In this document: in pieces, positions 6,479 through 13,421 of the stretch
How positions within the stretch are numbered: the first letter of the stretch is position 1
How the letters are laid out: each line of letters opens with the position of its first letter
From: ANME-2 cluster archaeon
GTDB lineage: Archaea > Halobacteriota > Methanosarcinia > Methanosarcinales > Methanocomedenaceae
NCBI GenBank assembly: GCA_022353185.1
Contig: JAKRWB010000539.1
Coordinates: forward strand, 1-18,399
DNA length: 18,399 bases
Direction: 5' to 3'
The notes under the pieces: generated by a model
The model's database searches: none
What the model saw: only the letters and a program-made list of their open reading frames with translations
What the model was told of the DNA's origin: nothing
Made by a program: the position numbers and the translations under genes

Positions 6479-6713
6479 TATTTGTTTTAATCCTGAATGG
6501 TACTTTAGTTCATTTTTGAATATTAAACCTGACTTTGAACGATAAACCTATCGGCTAACTGTCAAACTTTTTTGTACCACCTACTGTTAGCGTTTTCCAC
6601 ACTTCGCTCGTTTTGCATTGTTGCCACCAACAAATTTTAAATAAAAACATTTGTAATAAACTGAATTAATAGCAAAATGTGCCACTAACTGTAACTATTA
6701 TGACATACTTATA
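6479..6713. other. AT-rich repeat-bearing region upstream of cdc6 (candidate origin)
   Basis: No gene. It contains two well-matched 17-bp direct repeats, TGTACCACCTACTGTTA (6573-6589) and TGTGCCACTAACTGTAA (6678-6694), which agree at 13 of 17 positions. A weaker relative lies at 6619-6635, within the perfect dyad TTGTTG-CCAC-CAACAA (6618-6633). CTAACTGT recurs at 6555-6562, and GCTAAC (6554-6559) pairs with GTTAGC (6586-6591). A TATA-like TTTAATATTC on the minus strand near 6518-6527 could be the cdc6 promoter. Archaeal origins are often directly upstream of cdc6, so this is a candidate origin or autoregulatory region. Confidence 0.35.
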
Positions 6714-6845
6714 CTATGCATAGATATTGGTAAAATCAAAATATTCTCTAACGGATAGGTTCGAATCTTCGATTTTTTTAATGGTGTTTAGAATTTCTGC
6801 AATTTGGCCATCATCCCGCATCAGACGTACTGTATGTGTATCCAC
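6714..6845 (-). pseudogene. Short gene fragment, possibly the N-terminal part of a transposase
   Basis: A 43-codon ORF from GTG 6845 (or ATG 6821) to TAG 6714. The peptide contains RLMRDDGQIAEILNTIKKIE and then SNLSVREYF. Its balanced, amphipathic composition looks like real protein rather than random AT-rich DNA. The piece reminds me of helical N-terminal regions of archaeal transposases, but I cannot name the family. No full-length continuation exists, so I treat it as a remnant. Confidence 0.35.
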
Positions 6846-6870
6846 TTACATAAATGGATGTGGTTAAGAT

Positions 6871-6907
6871 GGTAACAAAATCAAATTGCCCTAAAGTCAT
6901 GTATTAT
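6871..6907 (-). repeat. 37-bp dispersed repeat, copy T
   Basis: Third copy, 30/37 identical to both L and R. It overlaps the 3' end of the frameshifted ORF ending at 6881, so the repeat here encodes the C-terminal residues NIIHDFRAI. This overlap suggests that the repeat derives from the end of an insertion sequence. Confidence 0.65.
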
Positions 6908-7098
6908 GTTGAACACACTCCGGAACATAATCTCATAGATCTGGTCTGGAAGTGTACGGATAATTTCACCAGTGTTACTGGATTTTTTTGATCGATTTTT
7001 TGTGCCCCAAATCTATACTGGTCCCAAATAATTACTACTAATATGTCACCAGGAATGGTTTTTCTATCAAACATTATTGAGAGGATAATAACATTCAA
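6881..7098 (-). pseudogene. Frameshifted ORF remnant, transposase-like C-terminal end
   Basis: One reading frame starts at ATG 7098 (MNVIILSIMFDRKTIPGDI) and stops at 6904. Adding a single base in the A7 run (T7 on the plus strand, 6983-6989) joins it to a second frame that reads NTGEIIRTLPDQIYEIMF and then RSVFNIIHDFRAI, ending with TGA at 6881. The joined product of about 72 residues looks like a genuine C-terminal protein segment. Its stop falls inside the 37-bp repeat. The break may be real decay or a homopolymer sequencing error. The transposase assignment is a guess from style and context. Confidence 0.35.
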
Positions 7099-7122
7099 AT
7101 CTACTTAAACATTATTATGATG

Positions 7123-7155
7123 ATGCCATGGATTGGCATGCGGAATGCTTAAGCA
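7123..7155. promoter_or_regulatory. Two dyads upstream of tfs
   Basis: ATGCCA-TGGAT-TGGCAT (7123-7139) and the perfect palindrome TGCTTAAGCA (7146-7155) lie side by side about 75-105 nt upstream of the tfs start. Both could be regulator sites. The evidence is symmetry only. Confidence 0.25.
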
Positions 7156-7177
7156 GTGTCCTGACATTGGAATAACT

Positions 7178-7203
7178 ATACAATTTTAAACATACAATTT
7201 TAA
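7178..7203 (+). promoter_or_regulatory. Duplicated TATA-like element of tfs
   Basis: ATACAATTTTAA occurs twice (7178-7189 and 7192-7203), offset by 14 bp. The downstream copy is centred about 30 nt before the tfs ATG, in the range expected for an archaeal TATA box. The upstream copy may be a second start site. Confidence 0.4.
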
Positions 7204-7228
7204 CCATAAAAGCAGGAAGTAACATAAC

Positions 7229-7540
7229 ATGGAATTCTGTCCCCAGTGCAAGAGTATGATGATGCCGTCAGGCACCAAAATGAAGTGCAAGAAATGCGGC
7301 TTCGAAAAAGATAAAACAAAACGCGCAAGTATTGTAGACAAAAAAGAATTCAAGGAGCGCGAGGTCACAGTTATTGAAGGCAGCGAAGCAGCAGGCCTGC
7401 CCACCTCAAAAGTCCATTGTGAAGAATGCGGCAACGACAAAGCCTACTGGTGGCTGCGGCAGCTTAGGTCAGCCGATGAAAGTGAAACTCGTTTCTTCAG
7501 GTGTACCAAGTGCGGTCGAACCTGGCGGGAATACGACTGA
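7229..7540 (+). CDS. tfs: Transcription factor S (TFS), transcript cleavage factor
   Basis: A 103-residue homologue of TFIIS and Rpb9 that stimulates RNA cleavage by stalled RNA polymerase. The N-terminal zinc ribbon has CPQC at 4-7 and CKKC at 20-23. A linker follows, then the C-terminal ribbon with CEEC near 64-67 and CTKC near 92-95. Between the last two cysteine pairs is RSADESETRFF, which carries the adjacent Asp-Glu acidic pair inserted into the polymerase active site. Its presence indicates an active cleavage factor and not an inhibitory variant. The ATG at 7229 has AGGAAGT about 9 nt upstream. The gene is convergent with mfnA, with a 27-bp gap. Confidence 0.96.
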   Translation: MEFCPQCKSMMMPSGTKMKCKKCGFEKDKTKRASIVDKKEFKEREVTVIEGSEAAGLPTSKVHCEECGNDKAYWWLRQLRSADESETRFFRCTKCGRTWREYD

Positions 7541-7567
7541 TATTTTCGACAATTGGCATAATTATAA

Positions 7568-8707
7568 TTATAATTCCTTGCAAACCAATTCAAGGTCATC
7601 AAGGAACTCTTCCAGCTGTTTCTCACTAAGATGCGGCATAATTACCAGTCTCAGTGCAAGTGGTCTGCGTGTTATTGAAGTATACCATCCCTTCTGTGCC
7701 ATTGTCTCCCTTACCTTCAGAGTATCACCCACATCAAGCACCACCACGTTCATCACAGGGTCAATCAATGGCTCAACACCGAATTCCCTAACCCGCTCAA
7801 CAAGCCTGCGGGTCAGTTTCATACAATACTCCACAGTATCACGGTATCCATCCATACCCATATACTGCATCACAGCATACGCGGCCGCCGCTACTGCTCC
7901 ACTCCGTGTCCCGCTCAATGAGTACTGCGTATCGATAGTAAGGTACGGCGTATGAGTACGCAGTTCGTGCAGATGTGAGCGGTCCCTGAACAGCAATCCG
8001 CCTGCCGGTATAGTGCACAACCCCATCTTATGAGGGTCAGCCGTCATCGATGATACCCCAGGCAGCCTGAAATCAAAATCGTATGTTTTATCAAGGAAAG
8101 GTATGACAAAAGCCCCGAACGCCGCATCCACATGCAGGAAAATCCCACGGTCCACCGCCATATCTGACAATTCCCTGATCGGGTCTATCTGCCCGAACTC
8201 AGTGGTACCTGCTATACCCACCAGAGCCACCGTGTTATCATCTATTTGAGCTTCCACGGATGCCGGGTCCACCTTGAACTCCTCATCCAGTTCTGCCTTC
8301 CTTACGTCCACTCTGAGCAGGTCAGCTATTTTATCAAAGGAAAAATGGGCTGACTCGGAAACCACTATGTTGGGATTATTTCTTATACCTGAATTCCTGG
8401 CAGCACGGATGGCCTGTATATTGGACTCGGTGCCGCCTGTGGTGATGTATCCATGCACTCCGGGGTCGCCCAGCATCCGACCCAGCATGGCGACTGCCTC
8501 ATGTTCCAGCTCATGCGTTCCCGGGAACAGCCCCGCATCACCCAGATTTGCCTCCATGAACATCTCATGGGCCTTGACCGCTATTGGATGAGGGTGTGTA
8601 CACATGGCACTGAGCACTCTGTCATAAGATATGTCCCTCGCCCTGTAAGCAGAAAGCTGCTCCAGTATATCCTGCTCGCTTTGACCTTTGTCTCTCATCT
8701 GAAGCAC
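7568..8707 (-). CDS. mfnA: MfnA-type L-tyrosine/L-aspartate decarboxylase
   Basis: A PLP-dependent group II decarboxylase of 379 residues. In methanogens MfnA makes tyramine for methanofuran; related archaeal enzymes make beta-alanine from aspartate for CoA. Seen: the N-terminal AMCTHPHPIA and NLGDAGLFPGTHELE blocks, the cofactor-binding TTGGTESN, HVDAAFGAFV with the ring-stacking/Asp region, and TADPHKMG with the Schiff-base Lys near residue 227. The start could be GTG 8707 or ATG 8698. No ribosome site is seen, and a TATA-like box about 25 nt upstream suggests a leaderless or very short-leader message. It lies 29 bp after larC on the same strand. Substrate choice between Tyr and Asp cannot be settled by eye. 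Confidence 0.92.
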   Translation of the reverse strand: MLQMRDKGQSEQDILEQLSAYRARDISYDRVLSAMCTHPHPIAVKAHEMFMEANLGDAGLFPGTHELEHEAVAMLGRMLGDPGVHGYITTGGTESNIQAIRAARNSGIRNNPNIVVSESAHFSFDKIADLLRVDVRKAELDEEFKVDPASVEAQIDDNTVALVGIAGTTEFGQIDPIRELSDMAVDRGIFLHVDAAFGAFVIPFLDKTYDFDFRLPGVSSMTADPHKMGLCTIPAGGLLFRDRSHLHELRTHTPYLTIDTQYSLSGTRSGAVAAAAYAVMQYMGMDGYRDTVEYCMKLTRRLVERVREFGVEPLIDPVMNVVVLDVGDTLKVRETMAQKGWYTSITRRPLALRLVIMPHLSEKQLEEFLDDLELVCKEL

Positions 8708-8726
8708 ATTAGTGTCAATATAGGTG

Positions 8727-8735
8727 TTAAATAAT
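8727..8735 (-). promoter_or_regulatory. TATA-like box for mfnA
   Basis: On the minus strand ATTATTTAA is centred about 24 nt upstream of the GTG start of mfnA, just beyond the larC stop. It predicts transcription from nearly the start codon, so mfnA can be expressed independently of larC. Confidence 0.45.
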
Positions 8736-8736
8736 T

Positions 8737-9957
8737 CTATTCTAACTCCAACTGCAACCTTGCAACCTCTTCTGCCCTGCGCATGATATCTTTCACCTGG
8801 ATTCCGGACGAGATTGCCACCTGCTTGCAGTCTTCGAACTCTGCTGATATACCAAGAATGCGCCCCCCTGTGTCACAGGCCGTCTTAACCCTGACCCTAT
8901 ACAGCTTACCTGCCACATTTATCTCCACCTGGATTATGTTACGCTTGGCGGTCAACCTATGTCTGACCGGTACCAGCCTGACACCCAGACTGCCGGTCTC
9001 GACCATAATCCTGCGGGCCAGCCTGTGGGAATCACCAGTCTTACAAATCACCTTTATCAGTGAACCGCTGCGTCCTTTCTTCATGGTCGCCGGTATCACC
9101 GACACATCCAGGGCCCCTTCATCCATCAATTCCTGTACCAGGTAACCCAGCACTTCCCCGGTCACATCGTCTACATTAGTCTCCAGCATCTCGACATGGT
9201 CGATGGCAAGGGCAGGGTCTGGTTCACCCATTACGGTACGCAGCATGTTGAGCATGCCCACATCTTTTGAACCTGCCCCGTAACCAGTGCCTGATGATTT
9301 CATTTGTGGATAAACTGTACAGGTAGTGCCATATTGTTGGGTGAGATACGCCAGGATGGCTGCCCCCGTTGGTGTCAGCAGTTCATGCTCAACAGGCCCG
9401 CCCCGCCACATCAACTTCGAATTGTTCAGCACGGCGAGGGTGGCAGGAGCAGGAACCGGTAATGTGCCGTGGGAAGTATCCACATACCCGCCGCCCACGG
9501 ATATTGGCATACAGAAAATCTGTGCCCCGGACATCTCCAGAGCATGAAAGGCAGCCGAAGCGCCAACAACATCAGCAATAGCATCCTGCTGCCCCATCTC
9601 ATGCATATGTAACACTTCAAGCGGTATGCCGTGAACAATGGATTCTGCACGCCCCATCAGTTCAAGAATACCAAGTGCATCTTCCATCACGGCCCGGGGC
9701 AGTCCTGCCGAAAGAATCTGTTCTGTCATCAGGTGATACTTCAACCTGGTATTGGAGTGCTGGGCAACGTCCACGCAGGTCGCCATTATATGGCCCGTTT
9801 CCACATCAGACAATGTTACTGAAACGTCAGCTGCAGACTCCATTGCTTCAATTACCTTTGATGGTTCTGCCCCCAGGTTCAATAAACTGCCGATAAACAT
9901 ATCACCTGAGGCACCCATGAATGGGTCAAACACTATTACTTTGGATGAGGGGTTCAT
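8737..9957 (-). CDS. larC: LarC-type nickel insertion protein (nickel-pincer cofactor synthesis)
   Basis: A protein of about 406 residues of the LarC (formerly DUF111) family. In lactobacilli LarC inserts nickel into the pyridinium bis-thiocarboxylate precursor, in a CTP-dependent reaction, to make the pincer cofactor of lactate racemase. The N terminus VIVFDPFMGASGDMFIGSLL, then VLHMHEMGQQDAIADVVG and SHGTLPVPAPAT, then the ETNVDDVTGEVLGYL block are all family hallmarks, and the length is normal. ATG 9957 is preferred over GTG 9969: the family N terminus begins there and GGAAGGT lies just upstream. No larA, larB or larE is in the window, so the target enzyme is unknown. Many methanogens carry LarC homologues. 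Confidence 0.92.
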   Translation of the reverse strand: MNPSSKVIVFDPFMGASGDMFIGSLLNLGAEPSKVIEAMESAADVSVTLSDVETGHIMATCVDVAQHSNTRLKYHLMTEQILSAGLPRAVMEDALGILELMGRAESIVHGIPLEVLHMHEMGQQDAIADVVGASAAFHALEMSGAQIFCMPISVGGGYVDTSHGTLPVPAPATLAVLNNSKLMWRGGPVEHELLTPTGAAILAYLTQQYGTTCTVYPQMKSSGTGYGAGSKDVGMLNMLRTVMGEPDPALAIDHVEMLETNVDDVTGEVLGYLVQELMDEGALDVSVIPATMKKGRSGSLIKVICKTGDSHRLARRIMVETGSLGVRLVPVRHRLTAKRNIIQVEINVAGKLYRVRVKTACDTGGRILGISAEFEDCKQVAISSGIQVKDIMRRAEEVARLQLELE

Positions 9958-10002
9958 ATTACCTTCCACTTTGGTTTTTGGATAGGTTTGATTGGAAAAA
10001 TA

Positions 10003-10020
10003 CTTATATCTATTTAATAA
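10003..10020 (-). promoter_or_regulatory. TATA-like promoter for larC
   Basis: The minus strand reads TTATTAAATAGATATAAG, centred about 50 nt upstream of the larC ATG, in the 117-bp space shared with the divergent cdc48 gene. It would leave a short leader holding the GGAAGGT ribosome site. Confidence 0.4.
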
Positions 10021-10040
10021 CCATATTACAATAAATTAAT

Positions 10041-10061
10041 TTTACAATATATTTACAATAT
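10041..10061 (+). promoter_or_regulatory. TATA-like tandem element for cdc48
   Basis: TTTACAATAT occurs twice (10041-10050 and 10052-10061). The AT-rich centre lies about 25 nt upstream of the TTG start of cdc48, which suggests a leaderless or nearly leaderless transcript. Confidence 0.4.
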
Positions 10062-10074
10062 AGGATGTTACACT

Positions 10075-12294
10075 TTGGACCATAACCAGCTAAAAGTAGC
10101 AAAGGCGTACCCATTAGATTCAGGAAAAGGCATCGCCCGTATCGACCAGGCTACTGTCCAAAAGCTCCAGATATCTGTGGGTGATGTTGTCTTGCTTGAA
10201 GGTAAAAAAACTACTGTAGCCAGGGTATGGAGGGCAGAGCGGCCGGACTGGGGTAAGCAAATCATCAGGATTGACGGAACCACCCGCCAGAATGCAGGTG
10301 TTGGTATGGGAGAACTCCTGACCATTGTCAAAACCGAAACCGCTGTTGCTGAAAAGGTGGTGCTTGCACCTGCGGAGGGTGAAAAGATTAAACTTAGTGG
10401 TCCAGCAGGTAATCTGATCAAGCGACAGATAATCAAAAGACCAATCGTTAAAGGGGACGTCATCCCGATATTTAGCAGTACGACACATCCCATTTTAAGC
10501 CAGACCGGCTCTGGTCAAACCATTCACCTGATAGCCGTGGAAGTAGAACCCGAAGGTGCAGTAGTCATAAAAGAGCAGACTGAAATAGAAATACTTGAAA
10601 AACCAGCTGACGGGTACGATACTGTGGTGTATACCGGGGTATGTTATGAAGACCTGGGTGGACTTAGCGACCAGATACAGCGTCTGCGGGAAATGATAGA
10701 ACTCCCCCTAAAACATCCGGAAGTGTTCAACAAACTGGGTATCAATCCGCCTCTGGGTGTATTGATGCACGGCGCGCCAGGGACAGGCAAAACTATGATT
10801 GCAAAGGCCCTGGCCAATGAGAGTGGAGCTAATTTTTATTCCATAGCAGGCCCTGAAATTATCAGTAAACATTACGGTGAGAGTGAACAAAAGATAAGGG
10901 AAATATTCGAAGAAGCATCAAGTAACGCCCCGAGTATATTATTCTTTGATGAACTGGATGCTATCGCAAGTAAGAGGGCCGAAACTACCGGTGAATTGGA
11001 ACGCAGGGTGGTTGCCCAGTTGCTGACCATGATGGACGGAGTTAAAGAGCGGGGACAGGTGATGGTCATAGGCGCTACTAACAGGGTGGATAGCATAGAT
11101 CCGGCTCTGCGACGTCCGGGACGCTTTGACAGGGAAATAGAAATCGGCGTACCTGACCGGGATGACAGGCTGGAGATACTGCAGATACATACCAGGAGTA
11201 TGCCCCTTGATGAAAACGTGAACCTGGAAGGAATAGCCGACCTTACACATGGATTTGTGGGAGCTGACTTAGCAGCCCTGTGCAGGGAATCAGGAATGAA
11301 GGCCTTACAGAGATACACACCCAGATTTAACCTTGAACAGGAGATCCCACAGGAAGTACTTGACGAGATAATAATCACGGGATCAGATTTCAATGATGCC
11401 TTAAATGAAGTGGAACCATCGGCCATGCGCGAGGTCATTGTGGAAGTGCCCACCGTGCTCTGGAATGATGTGGGTGGCTTGAAAAAGAGCAGACAGGAAA
11501 TACTGGAAACCATTGAATGGCCGTTGAGCCATCCTGAACGGTTCAGGGATATGGGAATCCAGCCGCCAAAAGGTGTGTTGCTTTATGGCCCGCCAGGTAC
11601 AGGCAAGACGCTCATTGCCAAGGCCGTAGCCACAGAGACAAATGCTAATTTCATCAGTATCAGGGGCTCACAACTGCTGTCAAAATGGATGGGGGAAAGC
11701 GAGAAAGCTATCCGTGAAGTATTCAAAAAAGCCAGGCAGGTCGCTCCATGTGTTGTCTTCTTTGATGAACTGGATGCTATTGCACCCACCAGGGGAACGG
11801 ATGGAAGCAGCAAAGCCATGGAACGTGTAGTTAACCAGTTATTGATAGAATTGGACGGACTGGAAGTGTTAAAGGATGTGGTCGTGGTGGCTGCTACCAA
11901 CAGGCCCGACCTGATTGACCCTGCCCTGATACGGTCAGGTCGGTTTGACAGGGCAGTATTTATCGGACCTCCATCTCGGAATGGGCGTGAAGAGGTACTC
12001 AAGATACACACAAGACACATACCCATATCTGAAGATGTTGACCTGGGCGAGATTGCAGATGCAACAGAAGGATATGTGGGTGCAGACCTGGAAGCCATCT
12101 GCCGCGAAGCAGTCTTACTGGCCATGCGTAGTGATTTTAATACTAACTGTGTCCAGATGGAGCATTTCAGGACAGCTCTTAAAAAAGTAAGGCCCGCACT
12201 CACTGAAAACATAAGGGAATATTACCAGCAGCTTGAAACACAATTCAAAGGTGGCGTCAAAAAAGAACAGAAGTCTTATATAGGTTATCGGTAA
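10075..12294 (+). CDS. Cdc48/VAT-type AAA+ ATPase
   Basis: A 739-residue hexameric unfoldase of the p97/Cdc48/VAT family. Domain order: a double-psi barrel N domain (starting LKVAKAYPLDSGKGIARID) and CDC48_2 subdomain to about 185; D1 with Walker A GAPGTGKT at 233-240, Walker B ILFFDELDAIA and the ELERRVVAQLLTMMDG arginine-finger helix; D2 with Walker A GPPGTGKT at 505-512, Walker B VVFFDELDAIA and MERVVNQLLIELDG. Both ATPase sites look intact. The C terminus ends GYR, so the penultimate Tyr could act in HbYX-like docking to the 20S proteasome, although the residue before it is Gly. The start is TTG at 10075 with a weak AGGATG upstream. It is followed after 18 bp by a PRC-barrel gene. Confidence 0.97.
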   Translation: MDHNQLKVAKAYPLDSGKGIARIDQATVQKLQISVGDVVLLEGKKTTVARVWRAERPDWGKQIIRIDGTTRQNAGVGMGELLTIVKTETAVAEKVVLAPAEGEKIKLSGPAGNLIKRQIIKRPIVKGDVIPIFSSTTHPILSQTGSGQTIHLIAVEVEPEGAVVIKEQTEIEILEKPADGYDTVVYTGVCYEDLGGLSDQIQRLREMIELPLKHPEVFNKLGINPPLGVLMHGAPGTGKTMIAKALANESGANFYSIAGPEIISKHYGESEQKIREIFEEASSNAPSILFFDELDAIASKRAETTGELERRVVAQLLTMMDGVKERGQVMVIGATNRVDSIDPALRRPGRFDREIEIGVPDRDDRLEILQIHTRSMPLDENVNLEGIADLTHGFVGADLAALCRESGMKALQRYTPRFNLEQEIPQEVLDEIIITGSDFNDALNEVEPSAMREVIVEVPTVLWNDVGGLKKSRQEILETIEWPLSHPERFRDMGIQPPKGVLLYGPPGTGKTLIAKAVATETNANFISIRGSQLLSKWMGESEKAIREVFKKARQVAPCVVFFDELDAIAPTRGTDGSSKAMERVVNQLLIELDGLEVLKDVVVVAATNRPDLIDPALIRSGRFDRAVFIGPPSRNGREEVLKIHTRHIPISEDVDLGEIADATEGYVGADLEAICREAVLLAMRSDFNTNCVQMEHFRTALKKVRPALTENIREYYQQLETQFKGGVKKEQKSYIGYR

Positions 12295-12312
12295 AATTTG
12301 GGAGAGATAACA

Positions 12313-12621
12313 ATGACTAGAATATTTGCCAGGAATCTAAGGGATAAACAGGTAATGAGTTCAGATGGAATAACTCTGGGAGTACTCAACAACTTTGTAA
12401 TAGATGTCCGTACCGGAACGGTCATTGACCTGGTGATCAAACCTGATATTGCGCTCGATAAAGGGAAATATTATGTGCAGGACGAGTTCGTACTTGTTCC
12501 TTTTGACTCAGTTCGGTCAATCAAGGACTATGTAGTTGTGGACAAAAATCTGTCGAGATCCCAGGGCCGTATGGAAGTAGAAAGCAGAGATGAGGTTGAG
12601 AGCAAAGTATCGCCGCAATAA
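12313..12621 (+). CDS. Stand-alone PRC-barrel protein
   Basis: A 102-residue protein made almost entirely of one PRC-barrel: ARNLRDKQVMSSDGITLGVL, then DVRTGTVIDLVIKP and a long strand ending VLVPFDSVRSIKDYVVVD. A short charged tail follows (EVESRDEVESKVSPQ). There is no membrane segment. ATG 12313 is preferred over the upstream TTG 12298 because GGAG at 12301-12304 precedes it. It most likely shares a transcript with cdc48, 18 bp upstream. Small archaeal PRC-barrel proteins occur in RNA metabolism contexts and, in Haloferax, as the CdpB cell-division factors. Which group this one belongs to is undecided. Confidence 0.88.
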   Translation: MTRIFARNLRDKQVMSSDGITLGVLNNFVIDVRTGTVIDLVIKPDIALDKGKYYVQDEFVLVPFDSVRSIKDYVVVDKNLSRSQGRMEVESRDEVESKVSPQ

Positions 12622-12660
12622 TTAACTAATCAGCAAATTAGCCCGTCATTATCATTCCAC

Positions 12661-12695
12661 ATATTTTATATTTTATATTTTATATTTTATATTTT
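12661..12695. repeat. 7-bp microsatellite, five perfect units
   Basis: ATATTTT repeats five times without error, followed by a partial unit, in the 122-bp gap between the convergent PRC-barrel and phosphatase genes. The T-rich plus strand would also serve as a transcription terminator for the cdc48-PRC unit. Confidence 0.9.
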
Positions 12696-12743
12696 ATTTT
12701 ACATAATGAAGTACATTAGGTAATTAAGTTAATCAAGTTAATC

Positions 12744-13421
12744 TTACCAAAGGGATGATTTACTTGCATATTCCAGTGCTTCTACCACGCCGGCACCGTA
12801 TCTACCTGATGTAACCATATCAGCTATACTTTTAAGTGCAGGATTTGCATTTCCTACAGCTACACCTAGACCTGCTGCACGCAGCATTTCAATATCATTA
12901 GAAGAATCTCCAATAGCCATTATATCCCCTGAATCCAGTCCCATCAATGCGGCCACCTCCAACAATGCCGTACCTTTATTCACATCCATGGATTTTATAT
13001 GTACGGCAAAGCCGGTATCAACCAGTTCCACGTCCATTATCTCTTTATTTGCCAAGATATGCCTTGCTGCCTCAATGTCAAAATTGCGCCGCAATGCCAC
13101 ATCTGAAAGCCTGTCAGCAGCGTCCAGTTCCTCAAGTTCAAAGTGGGCACGCAGCATCTCCAGAACACCCATACACCTTTCCCGGTCTCCATATATGTTA
13201 ACCGGACCGTCAAAACCATTGGATATAACGCCGCCGTTCTCTGCTATCATAATATCAGATGTACCTATGAGCTTTGTAGCACATTTCACAAAGCAAAGCA
13301 CATTGCCACTGGCCAGTATTACCGGGATATCGAGTTTCCTGATAACGGCGGTGGCGGCCAGGTCAAGCCGCCGGCTCTTATCAGTGAGCGTCCCGTCAAT
13401 ATCAATTATTATTGCCTTCAC
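12744..13421 (-). CDS. Phosphoglycolate phosphatase, archaeal HAD type
   Basis: A 225-residue HAD-superfamily hydrolase (class IIB, Cof-like cap) of the archaeal phosphoglycolate phosphatase group typified by Thermoplasma TA0175. Motif I is DIDGTLTD (nucleophile D7, acid/base D9), motif II is ILASGN with the conserved Ser, motif III contains the Lys of VNKGTALLEV, and motif IV is GDSSNDIEML. It likely removes phosphate from 2-phosphoglycolate, a by-product of DNA 3'-end repair and metabolism. Its ATG overlaps the radA stop by 4 bp, so the two are translationally coupled, and a repair-linked role is plausible. The 3' end faces the cdc48-PRC unit. Substrate assignment is by family only. Confidence 0.88.
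   Translation of the reverse strand: MKAIIIDIDGTLTDKSRRLDLAATAVIRKLDIPVILASGNVLCFVKCATKLIGTSDIMIAENGGVISNGFDGPVNIYGDRERCMGVLEMLRAHFELEELDAADRLSDVALRRNFDIEAARHILANKEIMDVELVDTGFAVHIKSMDVNKGTALLEVAALMGLDSGDIMAIGDSSNDIEMLRAAGLGVAVGNANPALKSIADMVTSGRYGAGVVEALEYASKSSLW

Noticed and set aside
4901..6907. CRISPR repeats (37 bp is a typical CRISPR repeat length)
   Set aside because: The three copies are far apart, in mixed orientation and imperfect, with no regular spacers and no cas genes.
7117..7164. C/D box sRNA (ATGATGA box C at 7117-7123, CTGA box D at 7161-7164)
   Set aside because: No internal C' or D' boxes and no terminal stem; the segment is better explained as tfs upstream DNA with dyads.
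10872..11513. 213-codon minus-strand ORF opposite cdc48
   Set aside because: Antisense shadow; Ser/Pro-rich low-quality translation while the plus strand encodes clear AAA+ motifs.
11583..12212. 209-codon minus-strand ORF opposite cdc48 D2
   Set aside because: Same reason: it mirrors the D2 ATPase coding sequence.
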